Below are positions 1 through 9,467 of a stretch of DNA of 39,554 bases, piece by piece (within the stretch, counting starts at the first letter, position 1; the number at the start of each line of letters is the position of its first letter). The notes beneath the pieces were generated by a model. The model had not been told where the DNA came from, did not search any database, and saw only the letters and a list, made by a program, of their open reading frames with translations. Made by a program: the position numbers and the translations under genes. The DNA is from Candidatus Staskawiczbacteria bacterium RIFCSPHIGHO2_02_FULL_42_22 (GTDB taxonomy: Bacteria; Patescibacteriota; Minisyncoccia; Minisyncoccales; Staskawiczbacteraceae). The stretch covers positions 1 through 39,554 of the forward strand of contig MHOT01000022.1 of the NCBI GenBank assembly GCA_001820175.1. The letters are read 5' to 3'.

Positions 1-200
1 AATTGAGCAAAATCTTGAGCCCTACCTTGGGTAGGGCGAGGGACTTTGCGATTGAGTAGTGCTGATAGTCAGGGATGCAGTGGGCGTAGGATGGGGAAGT
101 TATTTACGGAAGTGCCCTTAGTTCATTCTACCTCTACGGCCAAAAAAACACAACCACCAACGCGTCAAGTTAATCTGGATGACGAGGGAAAAATTGTTTC

Positions 201-292
201 AAACCTTGAATTACGAAATACTTTCGTCCAGACCGGCGAATTGGCCGCGACCAATTGCGCCAGGTCTCTAGGGATTTCGTAATTCAAGGTTT
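201..292. repeat. Long inverted-repeat hairpin element (GAATTACGAAA terminal-repeat family)
   Basis: Perfect 19-bp arms AAACCTTGAATTACGAAAT / ATTTCGTAATTCAAGGTTT; inner stem AGACCGGCGAATTGG / CCAATTGCGCCAGGTCT; flanked by direct repeat GTTTCAAA. Confidence 0.85.
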
Positions 293-311
293 CAAAGTTT
301 CAAAACAGCTC

Positions 312-358
312 TAAACTAACAGCGGCCATTTTGAAAAATGGCCGTCGTTAGTTTTTTA
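312..358 (+). terminator. Intrinsic terminator
   Basis: AACTAACaGCGGCCATTTT-GA-AAAATGGCCGtCGTTAGTT followed by TTTTATT. Confidence 0.75.
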
Positions 359-371
359 TTACATTTTTTGT

Positions 372-863
372 TTATTGAACAATAATTTTTCCGAAATGCG
401 ATGAGTTGACGTGGTTATGGTATCCCCAACTGCCGGTTTTATTGAAGGTAAATGACCACGAAGTCCCCGACGCATCTCCTTTGCATTCATCAAAATCGTC
501 ATTTTCCACATCTGGGCAATGCTGCTGCAAAGTAGTGCCACTATAAACTGCGTGGACAGGATGCATAGCCGACCCCGTCCATATTTGGGCGGAACTTTGA
601 TTCTTAAAAGTTACGGTGTCCCCTGCTTTTATGGTTAACGATGAAGGAGAGTAGCCGGAATCAGTATAAATAACTTCATGGGTTTTTGGAATTTCAGTCA
701 CGGGTTCTGACGTTTCGGGGGGAGTATTTGTGGTGGTATCGGTATTCTCCGTTACCGCGGGCTGCTGGCTGGGAGTTTGAGAGGCAACATTTGCTTGAAA
801 TAGAAAATATCCCCCAACCAATACTACAACAATGACGATGGCGATGATGAGATTTCTAGACAT
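372..863 (-). CDS. Membrane-anchored cupredoxin-domain protein
   Basis: ORF 163 aa; N-terminal TM; plastocyanin-like SLTIKAGDTVTFKNQ ... GSWGYHNHVN. Confidence 0.8.
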   Translation of the reverse strand: MSRNLIIAIVIVVVLVGGYFLFQANVASQTPSQQPAVTENTDTTTNTPPETSEPVTEIPKTHEVIYTDSGYSPSSLTIKAGDTVTFKNQSSAQIWTGSAMHPVHAVYSGTTLQQHCPDVENDDFDECKGDASGTSWSFTFNKTGSWGYHNHVNSSHFGKIIVQ

Positions 864-865
864 TT

Positions 866-1008
866 TAATTATTCTAATTGACCTAATTTCTAATTATTCT
901 AATCAATCTCCAAATAAGTGAATGCCTAATCTCTAAACCGTTTTAGAATTTAGAGTTTCGAACTTGGGATTTGATTAGGTTAATTAGAGTAATTAGGTTA
1001 ATTAGGTA
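866..1008. repeat. AT-rich degenerate-word palindrome, same family as 9186-9343 in opposite orientation
   Basis: Shared GAATGCCTAATCTCTAAACCGTTTTAGAATTTAGAGTTT ... CTTGGGATTTGATTAGGTTAATTAGA. Confidence 0.8.
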
Positions 1009-1013
1009 AATTT

Positions 1014-2531
1014 TTACGCGTATCCCGGAAAGAAGTCCGTTTTAACATGACGTTTCGGGATTCCCATTTCTTTCAATATTTTTTCAAAAGAAACAATCAT
1101 TGCCCTTGGCCCTGAAATATAATACATTCTTTCCTTAAAATCAGGTGCATATGTTTTAATTATTTCCTTGTTAATTATCCCTTCTTTACAATTAAAATCA
1201 AGGGGGGCATGCTCCAAACTGTTTACCGCATATACCGTGGTAGTGCCAAACTGTGTTTTAGCTTGATCAAAAATGTCCCTATAGGCAATATCTTCATAGG
1301 TGTTATTAGCATAAAAAATAACAACGTCGCGCTTTTCGTTTTTATCCAAAAGATATTTTACCATGCTTCGAAACGGGGTAATGCCAATTCCCCCCGCTAA
1401 AAAAACCAATTTTTTATTTTTATCATAGGGCAATACAAAATCACCCGCCAGCTGCGAAGCCACCACGGTGTCCCCCGGGACCAGTGCTGCCAGCGCCTTT
1501 TTATAAGAACTTGGATTTGGGTAAAACTTTACTCCCATGCGCAATTCATGTTCAGTGGGCGACGAGGCAAGGGTAAAGTACCGGCGCATGCCGCGGGCAT
1601 CCCCTTTTTTGTGTTTTAGGGTCCATTCCATATACTGGCCGGGCCTGTACCGCAATGGTTTTTCATAAGAAAATACAAAATCGTAGGTATTGTTGGCGAT
1701 ATTAATTTTTTCTTTAAGTACGGCTGCCAGTTTTATTTTCGGGCTTACCAAAAAAGAAAAAATATTACCAGCAAGCAACGCTAACTCGGGCGAGAAGTAA
1801 ATACTGCCAAAGTGCACAAAGGGGGCCAGTAAAAAAGCGACCGAAGCGCCATAAATAATTCGCATATTTCTGGTTGGCGGAGTGGTGGCCGGTTCGGTAA
1901 GCATGACGAGTGCAAAAAATAATACCGGCGAATAGGCAAATAGTTCCCGAAAAAAGAATGTGAAATTTTGTATTGATAAAATATTTTGCGACGAAGTTAC
2001 AAAAAAAATGACAAAAAAACTTACCACTAAATCAAATCGTTGTATTTTTCTTACCAGTAAAAAACCTGCGATTAGCACTAAGGGAGCCATGTACATATTG
2101 CCAATCCACCAACCGGGATAATATCCAAATAGATAAGCCCCCGCCACCATGGAAAACGCCGCGGGATTAAATACATGCTTTTTATTGATGGCCAAAATAT
2201 ATTTTGAAGCAATGGCTAATGCCGATATCAAGATTAAAAATAAAAAGCCGCTCCATGATGCTTCCGGGCCCATCACCAGTGAAAGTATGAGGGCGGTAAT
2301 ATAAGTTGATTCGGTATTCGATGGCGCTTTAAAAAGAACTTCAAACAGCCGGTTTATTGCAACACACGAGGTAAAAATAACGGCAAGCGAAATAATTAAT
2401 TTAATCGGCCCAAAGGGCACTACCCCCAAAAAAGACCAAAAAAGCCCGGCGCACCACAAAAAAGCAAGGCACCAGCGCACCAGGCGGTACATAGTGATTT
2501 TATTGAGAAAATCGTCGATCTTTCTAAGCAT
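1014..2531 (-). CDS. RnfD/NqrB-like membrane domain fused to FNR-like FAD/NAD(P) oxidoreductase
   Basis: ORF 505 aa; multi-TM N-terminal half; C-terminal RPGQYMEWTL ... RRYFTLASSP ... LAGGIGITPFRSM flavin-reductase motifs. Confidence 0.75.
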   Translation of the reverse strand: MLRKIDDFLNKITMYRLVRWCLAFLWCAGLFWSFLGVVPFGPIKLIISLAVIFTSCVAINRLFEVLFKAPSNTESTYITALILSLVMGPEASWSGFLFLILISALAIASKYILAINKKHVFNPAAFSMVAGAYLFGYYPGWWIGNMYMAPLVLIAGFLLVRKIQRFDLVVSFFVIFFVTSSQNILSIQNFTFFFRELFAYSPVLFFALVMLTEPATTPPTRNMRIIYGASVAFLLAPFVHFGSIYFSPELALLAGNIFSFLVSPKIKLAAVLKEKINIANNTYDFVFSYEKPLRYRPGQYMEWTLKHKKGDARGMRRYFTLASSPTEHELRMGVKFYPNPSSYKKALAALVPGDTVVASQLAGDFVLPYDKNKKLVFLAGGIGITPFRSMVKYLLDKNEKRDVVIFYANNTYEDIAYRDIFDQAKTQFGTTTVYAVNSLEHAPLDFNCKEGIINKEIIKTYAPDFKERMYYISGPRAMIVSFEKILKEMGIPKRHVKTDFFPGYA

Positions 2532-2573
2532 AACTTACTTTAATCGTACCACCTCACCATCCCGAGTAAGAAT

Positions 2574-2691
2574 CGTCATTGCGAGGAGCAGCAGCGACGA
2601 GGCAGGGTACAGTACTGCACCCTGCGAAGCAATCTAACATAGAGAAGTAGATTGCTTCGTCGGTTTGCAAGCAAACCTCCTCGCAATGACG
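2574..2691. repeat. Dispersed palindromic repeat (CGTCATTGCGAGGAG...CTCCTCGCAATGACG family)
   Basis: Inverted arms CGTCATTGCGAGGAG / CTCCTCGCAATGACG, internal GCAATCTA/TAGATTGC. Confidence 0.85.
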
Positions 2692-2706
2692 ACGAAGGAG
2701 CATTAA

Positions 2707-2868
2707 TAGACCTGTCCCTAAATAACTTTTCTGCTGCAAATTCCACATTTCGGCCAAAAATTCGCTAACCCGTTTCGGCGGGCCCTCTAGGCAGGCCTCA
2801 CCATGTTATCGAATTTCTAACTCGAAATCTGAAATTTTCGCTAGTAAAATTATTTAGGGACAGGTCTA
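2707..2868. repeat. ~160-nt palindromic element, family A (TAGACCTGT termini), divergent copy
   Basis: TAGACCTGTCCCTAAATAA ... TTATTTAGGGACAGGTCTA. Confidence 0.85.
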
Positions 2869-2911
2869 ATCTTGTTTCGTGTTTTCCACTCAGAGTTGTG
2901 AGGTGGTACCT

Positions 2912-3619
2912 TTAATCAGCTAAAACACATACACCCGGATTTTCCGGAGTCCCTAATACTCCTCCGTATTTGTTCGTCATTTTATCAACATGTCGGATGC
3001 AAATGTATCCCGAGGGACATTGGTTGTTGCCGGTACAAACGCTACCTTCCGCGGAATTCATGGAATTCGTCGCGGTTTTAACAGATAAAAATTCAATATC
3101 AAAAACCAGCTTTGCATTTGGGGGAATCACCGGAGGATAGCCGCTTGAGCCGTACCCCAATTCCGGCGGAATGGTTAATTTTCTTTTTTCACCCACTTTC
3201 ATTCCCAATACTCCAAGTTCCCAGCCCTGGATAACCTTGTTTTCACCCAAGCGGAATTGAAACGGTTCTCTTCCTGGTTTTAAACTGGAATCAAACACCG
3301 TACCATCAACCAGCTTGCCCGTATAGTTTACCGTCACCAGGTCGCCCTTTTTTGCTTCGGCTCCAACGCCCTGCGCTAAAATTTCAACGTTCATATTTTG
3401 TATCATATAATTATTTGCACTTACTTGATTATTATTGGTATCGATGGTTACGGGGTAATTATTTTCGGGGGCGCTTGAATCATATCCCCTATTGTTAAAA
3501 AACAAAAAATATACCGCGCCGTATACCAACGCGCCAATGATTACATACAGCAGTATCCACTGCCACAAGGGGCGTTTGTCGTAACCATAATTTTTTTGTT
3601 GATTGTTTTGATATTCCAT
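2912..3619 (-). CDS. FKBP-type peptidyl-prolyl cis-trans isomerase, membrane anchored
   Basis: VTVNYTGKLVDGTVFDSSLKPGREPFQFRLGENKVIQGWELGVLGMKVGEKRKLTIPPELGYG; N-terminal TM. Confidence 0.9.
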   Translation of the reverse strand: MEYQNNQQKNYGYDKRPLWQWILLYVIIGALVYGAVYFLFFNNRGYDSSAPENNYPVTIDTNNNQVSANNYMIQNMNVEILAQGVGAEAKKGDLVTVNYTGKLVDGTVFDSSLKPGREPFQFRLGENKVIQGWELGVLGMKVGEKRKLTIPPELGYGSSGYPPVIPPNAKLVFDIEFLSVKTATNSMNSAEGSVCTGNNQCPSGYICIRHVDKMTNKYGGVLGTPENPGVCVLAD

Positions 3620-3726
3620 GATACTTTTGCAAAGCAAAAGAAATTCTAAATTCTAATTTCTAAATTCTAAAACGGTTTAGGATTTAGGGTTTAGTATTTA
3701 GGATTTCGTACTTTTGATTTAATTGA

Positions 3727-4119
3727 TTATTTAAAAAACATAACCACTACATATATTGACACCGCCCCAGTGATTGCTAACTGTACTATTGGGGTAAGTC
3801 CGGCGCCAAATACCAACGGCATTTTGTCTGAATATTCCCACCTTCCCGCTTTTACCGAATATATTTCCCAGCCATAGGCAAACAGAAACGCTATAAATAC
3901 AAATGCCACTAGATAATAATCTCCAAACAACAAACGGGTTATAAAATATATTATTACAATTACTATACCATCAAATGTTGATCCTTTTACCATCAAATAC
4001 ACAAACTTGTTTAATGGGGCATCCCAGCAAGTTTTATACAAAGTGCTGTGCAGTAATTCCCACAACAAGTTGATAAAAAATCCCACGAAAAATAATGTTA
4101 CCAGTAAATATATCGTCAT
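3727..4119 (-). CDS. Small multi-TM membrane protein
   Basis: ORF with internal start MTIYLLVTLFFVGFFINLLWELLH; several TM segments. Confidence 0.65.
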   Translation of the reverse strand: MTIYLLVTLFFVGFFINLLWELLHSTLYKTCWDAPLNKFVYLMVKGSTFDGIVIVIIYFITRLLFGDYYLVAFVFIAFLFAYGWEIYSVKAGRWEYSDKMPLVFGAGLTPIVQLAITGAVSIYVVVMFFK

Positions 4120-4958
4120 TTTTTCTGCGGCGGCGCGCCCTGATCTTTTTGCAATAATAAGTCCAATACCCAGCAGCCGCGCACGTGCGGACCTGGACCA
4201 CGACAATGTCCTAAAATTTCTTTGTTTGCACAACCTGCGTCTTCCAATGCGTCAGCTAAGATGGGCATTTCATCATTGAATGTTCTATCATCATAAATTT
4301 TCTGGGCAATCTTTTTAACTGCCCCATCACCCCAACTAAGCCACGAGGGTTCAATAATGGGCTTTTCGGCAAAGGGACCAAAAATATCGCGAAGTAATTT
4401 AGACTGAGTAATGCGCTCATTGTCTCTTGCCAGCCTAGCAGCATCCGCACTATCTTGGGAAAGACCGACATCCATGGCACAATACCTAGCAATGTCGTTG
4501 ACATTATCGTAGGCAGTTTCAATATCGTTGTAATAATTAGATACAGAAACGCTATAAACACGGGGCTGGGCTGGCACATTGTTCAATTCCTCGATAGTAG
4601 CATGACCGTCTGCAAATTTTTCAGATATATCTACAGATTCTCTTGATTGCAATGGTTGTTTTTTTAAATTCTCAATATTACGACAACAAGCGACAGCAAA
4701 AAGACGAATTTTTCTAAAATCCTTTATATTTTTAGTTTCTAACAGATCCAACATCTTATTAACATCCCGAGCATTGAGCCACCATTGCTCTAGTTTTTTC
4801 CCGTCTTCGAGAGGTGGTAAATTTTCTAAAGGCGAACCAGCTAGTAAATTTTCATTTTGCAGATTTCGTTCTGCCTCTTCCCTAGCTATGGCCTCCAGTT
4901 CTTCTCTTGTGAAATTTTCTGCTGGATTTGGTTCTTGAGGTTTTGGTTTTTCTGCCAT
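4116..4958 (-). CDS. Hypothetical protein resembling large planctomycete paralogous families
   Basis: Motifs LRLFAVACCR-like (IRLFAVACCRNI), LLRDIFGPF, WLSWGDGAVKKIAQKIYDDRTF, ADALEDAGCANKEILGHCRGPGPHVRGCWVLDLLL. Confidence 0.7.
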   Translation of the reverse strand: MAEKPKPQEPNPAENFTREELEAIAREEAERNLQNENLLAGSPLENLPPLEDGKKLEQWWLNARDVNKMLDLLETKNIKDFRKIRLFAVACCRNIENLKKQPLQSRESVDISEKFADGHATIEELNNVPAQPRVYSVSVSNYYNDIETAYDNVNDIARYCAMDVGLSQDSADAARLARDNERITQSKLLRDIFGPFAEKPIIEPSWLSWGDGAVKKIAQKIYDDRTFNDEMPILADALEDAGCANKEILGHCRGPGPHVRGCWVLDLLLQKDQGAPPQKK

Positions 4959-5066
4959 ATTTTTTAAAACACAATCACCAATGAATAAAATACCAACGCG
5001 CTTGGAATTTTGAATTTGGTTATTGAAATTTATTTAGAATTTAGAGTTTAGAATTTAGAATTTCAT

Positions 5067-6101
5067 TTACATTGCTGGTTTCTCCACTTCATCTATTTTT
5101 ATTTTTATTTCCCCATCAGTTAGCCGCACCACGTCTTTGTCGATTTTCAGCAACTCTGTTTTGGCTTTATTAAAGGAACTGACGGTGTTTCCCAGGTGAT
5201 CCCCCAGACGCGACATGTATTCTGAATAGGTAAATAAGTGCTTGCCCAAACGCTCCACTTCTTTAATAATGGTTTGGGCCTGCTCTGAAATTTTTTGGTT
5301 GCGAAGGCCCTGCAGAACCGTTTGCAAGTATGCCAAAAATGATGTTGGCGAAACCACGACTACTTTTTTCTTGCCGGCGTAGTAAATTAAATTATCCGTC
5401 TCGCCCGCAATCACCCCGACCTTATTAATGAGTAAATCGTAATAGACGGCTTCCGAAGGAATAAACATAAAGGCAAAATCCATGGTTTTTTCTTCGGGTT
5501 TTACATACTTTGACGTTTCATCAATGCGGGTTTTTAAATCATTGACAAATGCCGTTTCAAATCTTTTCTTTTCTTGAGCATCGCGGCATTCCACCATTCT
5601 ATTATAATTTTCCAGGGAAAACTTTGAGTCAACCGGAATAATGCGCTTATCAACAAATACTACGGCGTCTACAATAACGCCGTCTTTAAAACTGTATTGC
5701 ATTTGGTAACTCGATGGCGGCAGGACATTTTTTAATACGGTTTCCAGGTAATATTCACCTAGAATTCCCCGCTGTTTTGGGTTTTTTAAAATATCCTGCA
5801 AACCCTGCAATTGATCGGCAAAACTAACCACTTGGCGATTGGTGTCGTCTAGTTTTGCCAGGCGTTCGCGCACATCGCCAATAATTTTAGCTGATTGACT
5901 GAATTGAGCCACGGCATTTTTATTCGATTCGGATAACTTTGTATCGAGCACTTGCGAAATTTGGTTAATTTGCTGCTGGAGCATTAACAGTTGACCATCA
6001 TCTTTTTTTTCTGGTTCTTTCTTTTTTTTAATCAGCAAAAAAATCACTACGGCAATGCCGGCAATAATTAAGATGTAAAATACTGTAGTTACCGTATCCA
6101 T
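5067..6101 (-). CDS. rmuC: DNA recombination protein RmuC
   Basis: N-terminal TM + coiled coil; GILGEYYLETVLKNVLP, VDSKFSLENYNRM, FMFIPSEAVYYDLL. Confidence 0.9.
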   Translation of the reverse strand: MDTVTTVFYILIIAGIAVVIFLLIKKKKEPEKKDDGQLLMLQQQINQISQVLDTKLSESNKNAVAQFSQSAKIIGDVRERLAKLDDTNRQVVSFADQLQGLQDILKNPKQRGILGEYYLETVLKNVLPPSSYQMQYSFKDGVIVDAVVFVDKRIIPVDSKFSLENYNRMVECRDAQEKKRFETAFVNDLKTRIDETSKYVKPEEKTMDFAFMFIPSEAVYYDLLINKVGVIAGETDNLIYYAGKKKVVVVSPTSFLAYLQTVLQGLRNQKISEQAQTIIKEVERLGKHLFTYSEYMSRLGDHLGNTVSSFNKAKTELLKIDKDVVRLTDGEIKIKIDEVEKPAM

Positions 6102-6135
6102 GGACTCATTTTACTAAAAAAAATAATAAATAAAA

Positions 6136-6168
6136 AGCCCTTTGCAGAATGTTTCTGCAAAGGGTGTT
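6136..6168 (-). terminator. Hairpin terminator of the 6207-6815 gene
   Basis: Minus strand ACCCTTTGCAGAA-ACA-TTCTGCAAAGGGC followed by TTTTTATTT. Confidence 0.7.
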
Positions 6169-6206
6169 ACGTAAATACCATTATTGGTGTTTACGTCCTT
6201 GTGATA

Positions 6207-6815
6207 TTAATCCCAATAAGCGCCGGGATTTTGCCAATCGGGGTAGTTTTGGTTAAGCCAATCAATAGCCATTTGATTGACTTGATTGATGAGGGAGTAT
6301 CTTTCACTACCCCCGGGAAGTGCGATTAGTTCAGTGGTATAGACCACTTTACCGCAGTCCACGACACGCGCAACTGCAATGCCTTTGTCCTGCTGGTCGT
6401 AATCTGGCCTGAAACGAAACCGGAAAGAAAGGGTCAGGTAAGCGGAACGATCATAGAACGCCGCCTTATAAAAAATACTAGCGCGATCCCGATCTTTATC
6501 GTCCAGGAGCTTAGACCACCTGGACTCCTCAGTCGCCACTTTCTTCCACCCTTGCGGGAGTTCGACGTATTGAAATATTGGATCGTCTTTGACGATTCCG
6601 CAGAATTTGACTCCGGCAGCCTGCAAAATAGCATTGACATCCAGATCCGAACAACTCATCCGACTTGGAAGCGTGTCGCTTTCAATAAACGAACGCTGGC
6701 CATCGGCTTCCTGTTGCAGGATTTTGTCGGGATCGCCCCGCCCTACCCACATCCGCATGGAAGGATTTTCGAGCATTTGGCGCTGGGTGTTAATAGGCAC
6801 CTTCTTGTCGCTCAT
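6207..6815 (-). CDS. Hypothetical protein with SD-led start
   Basis: ORF 202 aa; upstream TTGGAGAATAATCATG; sigma70-like promoter upstream. Confidence 0.7.
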   Translation of the reverse strand: MSDKKVPINTQRQMLENPSMRMWVGRGDPDKILQQEADGQRSFIESDTLPSRMSCSDLDVNAILQAAGVKFCGIVKDDPIFQYVELPQGWKKVATEESRWSKLLDDKDRDRASIFYKAAFYDRSAYLTLSFRFRFRPDYDQQDKGIAVARVVDCGKVVYTTELIALPGGSERYSLINQVNQMAIDWLNQNYPDWQNPGAYWD

Positions 6816-6903
6816 GATTATTCTCCAAAAGATACATGCGTCTTACTTTGTAAATCGTAAACCGCACAACGCGGCAGGGATTTGACGCCTTTACCCTATA
6901 GCA

Positions 6904-6932
6904 TATAATACTCTTTTAATGAATTTTGTCAA
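6904..6932 (-). promoter_or_regulatory. Sigma70-type promoter
   Basis: TTGACA - 17 nt - ATTATA upstream of the 6815 start. Confidence 0.65.
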
Positions 6933-6933
6933 A

Positions 6934-7896
6934 CTACTTTAAAAATATTTCAGTCAATAAAAAGGTAATGTAAATGCCCAGTAATAGCAGCCCCTCTTTT
7001 TTGGTAATCTTGCGGCCGGACCTGATAAATAAAAGGGCAAACAAAGACCCGACGATTAAAAATATTCTGGCAATTAAAAATGGGGAAAAATCCTTAATTT
7101 CAAATGGAGCGATAAGTGCAACGATTCCAAGCACAAGCGTAGTGGAAACAATAACCGACCCCATCAAGTCCCCCAACACCAGCCAGTTTTTTCCTTTCCT
7201 GGCCGATATAATAGAAAAGTATGCTTCTGGAAAACAGTTTCCCAAACCCACAATTAAAATTCCCACCAAAGAAAGCGAAATGCCTAATTTAGATGAAAAA
7301 AATTGAGCCGAGGTTACGATAATTTGACTCATCACAAGCAACAAACCCAACAAGAGTAATATTTTTACCAAATTTACCAAGAAGTGCTTGAAGCCCGTAA
7401 TGATATTTTCCTCGTGGTTGTGGTACACCTTACTGAACCGTTCTTTTTTGGAAAAAACCCAAACACTGTATACCACAAAAGCCGCCAGTAGTACCAAACC
7501 ATCAAACCGGTTTAATGTTCCGTCCACCACTAAAAGTAAGGGCAATACCGCAATAATTGCGGTAAATATAGCGCTTTTTTGGACCATTTCCGATTTGGTG
7601 GAAATGGGGTTTTTGCTGAAAAATATGGCAATGGCCATCACCAGCGTCAAATCAACCAAATTTCCCCCGATAATATCACCAAAGGAAAGTTCGGGGATAC
7701 CCTGCCAGGCCGCATTAAGACCGACAAATAAATTAGGGAGCGAAGCGGCAAAGGCCATGACAAAAAAGGCGATAATAAATTCCCGCCAGCCCAAAAACTT
7801 TGCAATTTGAATCAATGATTTTATCAAACGGGAAGAGAGCCAGGATAGTACCAAGCAGGAAGCAAGAAAAATGATAATATGGAAAAGCCAAATCAT
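6934..7896 (-). CDS. Calcium/sodium antiporter (CaCA family)
   Basis: 320 aa, multi-TM; two repeats containing AASLPNLFVGLNAAWQG and GLGNCFPEAYFSIISARKG. Confidence 0.8.
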   Translation of the reverse strand: MIWLFHIIIFLASCLVLSWLSSRLIKSLIQIAKFLGWREFIIAFFVMAFAASLPNLFVGLNAAWQGIPELSFGDIIGGNLVDLTLVMAIAIFFSKNPISTKSEMVQKSAIFTAIIAVLPLLLVVDGTLNRFDGLVLLAAFVVYSVWVFSKKERFSKVYHNHEENIITGFKHFLVNLVKILLLLGLLLVMSQIIVTSAQFFSSKLGISLSLVGILIVGLGNCFPEAYFSIISARKGKNWLVLGDLMGSVIVSTTLVLGIVALIAPFEIKDFSPFLIARIFLIVGSLFALLFIRSGRKITKKEGLLLLGIYITFLLTEIFLK

Positions 7897-8004
7897 GACT
7901 GAATCTTGAATTTTGTATCTAGTAGCTTGAATTGAACCTTGAATTCAGAATTCTTTATTCCGTATTCTATTCCAGCTACAAGATACCAGATTCCATATTC
8001 TAAT

Positions 8005-9129
8005 TTATTTAATAAAATAAACTATTTCATACACGATCCCCAGTAAAAACACGATGGCCAAGGGGTAAGCAATCAGGGCCCGTCCGCCAATCTTTTTATG
8101 CATCAATAAAATGAATATGCCATTAATACCAAACAGTACTCCTCCCATCAATGATATTAATGGAATGAACGAATTAAAACCCAACAAAAAAAGCGCCACC
8201 GGAACCGTGCAGGTTACGGCCCAGGCAAAAAAATTACTGGTGCCAAGGTCATACACAAACGTCTTCTTTAAAAACAGTCCCTGGGTGATAAATGCGGCAA
8301 AGGTAGTGAAAAAACCCACGGAAAGCGCTACTAAAAATACCCCCGGTCCCAAAAAATGTTTAAGGCCCAAAAGCGCTGATTCGGTGGTGGCGTTTCCAGA
8401 AATGCTTACCACTAGGAAAACAAATAACACATACGCCACCGCGGGGATTAAGGTGCCGATGACGATGATCCGCTTTAATAATTTTTTACGGCCAGACAGC
8501 ATTTCTTCCACCTCGGGAATTAATCCCACACCCCATAGGGAGAAGATGATTGGGCCATAGGGTAAAAACCATTCAGAAAAATTAAGCGAGGGGTTTAGGC
8601 CAAATAATTGCTGGGGGTGAATTTGAGCCATCCCTTTAACCAATACCACCACAAATGCGGTTAGTAAAAAAAGCAGGGTAAACAGTTCTATTTTGCTGAT
8701 GATATTTACGTTAAAGTACACGGCGATGGCGCCCAATAAAAAATATAAAAAAATGTAATGGTAATAACTCCCTCCGAAAAGAGGGGAAACAATGGCGGTT
8801 AGGAATTGCGCTCCGACAATGACGTATACAACACAAAGACCAAACGACCCTAGTAAAATAGAAACTACCGTAATTTTTTTGGCAACAGAGCCAAGGTAAA
8901 AACCCACAAAACCGGGAAATCGCTTGTGGTCGGGGGTCTTAAGGCAAATATTTCCAAATATGACATGCAAATAAAGGACGAGGCCCACAAGAACGGCAAA
9001 ATAAAAAAGGACTGGCCAGACGCCAACCCGCACCGTTATATACGGCAGCGATAAAAAACCAACCCCAATAATACTACCCGCCAATGTGGCAATAGGGTAA
9101 ATATAATTTTTAAACAAATCTTTTACCAT
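8005..9129 (-). CDS. Amino-acid permease, HAAAP/aromatic amino-acid transporter-like
   Basis: 374 aa, ~11 TM; N-terminal ATLAGSIIGVGFLSLPYI. Confidence 0.75.
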   Translation of the reverse strand: MVKDLFKNYIYPIATLAGSIIGVGFLSLPYITVRVGVWPVLFYFAVLVGLVLYLHVIFGNICLKTPDHKRFPGFVGFYLGSVAKKITVVSILLGSFGLCVVYVIVGAQFLTAIVSPLFGGSYYHYIFLYFLLGAIAVYFNVNIISKIELFTLLFLLTAFVVVLVKGMAQIHPQQLFGLNPSLNFSEWFLPYGPIIFSLWGVGLIPEVEEMLSGRKKLLKRIIVIGTLIPAVAYVLFVFLVVSISGNATTESALLGLKHFLGPGVFLVALSVGFFTTFAAFITQGLFLKKTFVYDLGTSNFFAWAVTCTVPVALFLLGFNSFIPLISLMGGVLFGINGIFILLMHKKIGGRALIAYPLAIVFLLGIVYEIVYFIK

Positions 9130-9185
9130 TGCTTAATTTTACACTTATTTAGACAAAACGGCAATTTTAGGATAGAATACAGTTG

Positions 9186-9343
9186 AATTTCTAATTAATC
9201 TAATTATTCTAATTAACCTAATCAAATCCCAAGATTGAAACTCTAAATCCTAAACTCTAAATTCTAAAACGGTTTAGAGATTAGGCATTCATCTTTTTAG
9301 ATATTGATTAGAGTAATTAGGTTAATTAGAGCAATTAGAATAA
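9186..9343. repeat. AT-rich degenerate-word palindrome (TAATTAGGTTA / ATTCTAAA words)
   Basis: CTAATTATTCTAATTAACCTAATCAAATCCCAAG ... GATTAGAGTAATTAGGTTAATTAGAG; reverse-oriented homologue at ~866-1008. Confidence 0.8.
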
Positions 9344-9356
9344 TTTAATATAACCT

Positions 9357-9428
9357 GCTCCCATCGTCTATCGGCCAGGACACTTGGTTCTCATCCAAGA
9401 AAGCGGAGTTCGATTCTCCGTGGGAGCG
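9357..9428 (+). tRNA. tRNA-Glu (CUC)
   Basis: GCTCCCA...TGGGAGC acceptor; anticodon arm CTTGG-TTCTCAT-CCAAG; T-arm CGGAGTTCGATTCTCCG. Confidence 0.92.
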
Positions 9429-9467
9429 CAGGGACACAGTTCTTAGAAAACTCAATATGGAGGAACT

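Noticed and set aside
1-200. Known structured RNA (RNase P, SRP, tmRNA) at window start
   Set aside because: A terminator follows, but I could not match conserved motifs of these RNAs; a truncated coding gene is equally possible.
2554-2757. 67-aa minus-strand ORF
   Set aside because: Translation of a CATTGCGAG repeat and part of a family-A palindrome.
4007-4279. Plus-strand ORF 4007-4279 and many other opposite-strand ORFs in the track
   Set aside because: Antisense to well-supported minus-strand genes, with no recognisable motifs.
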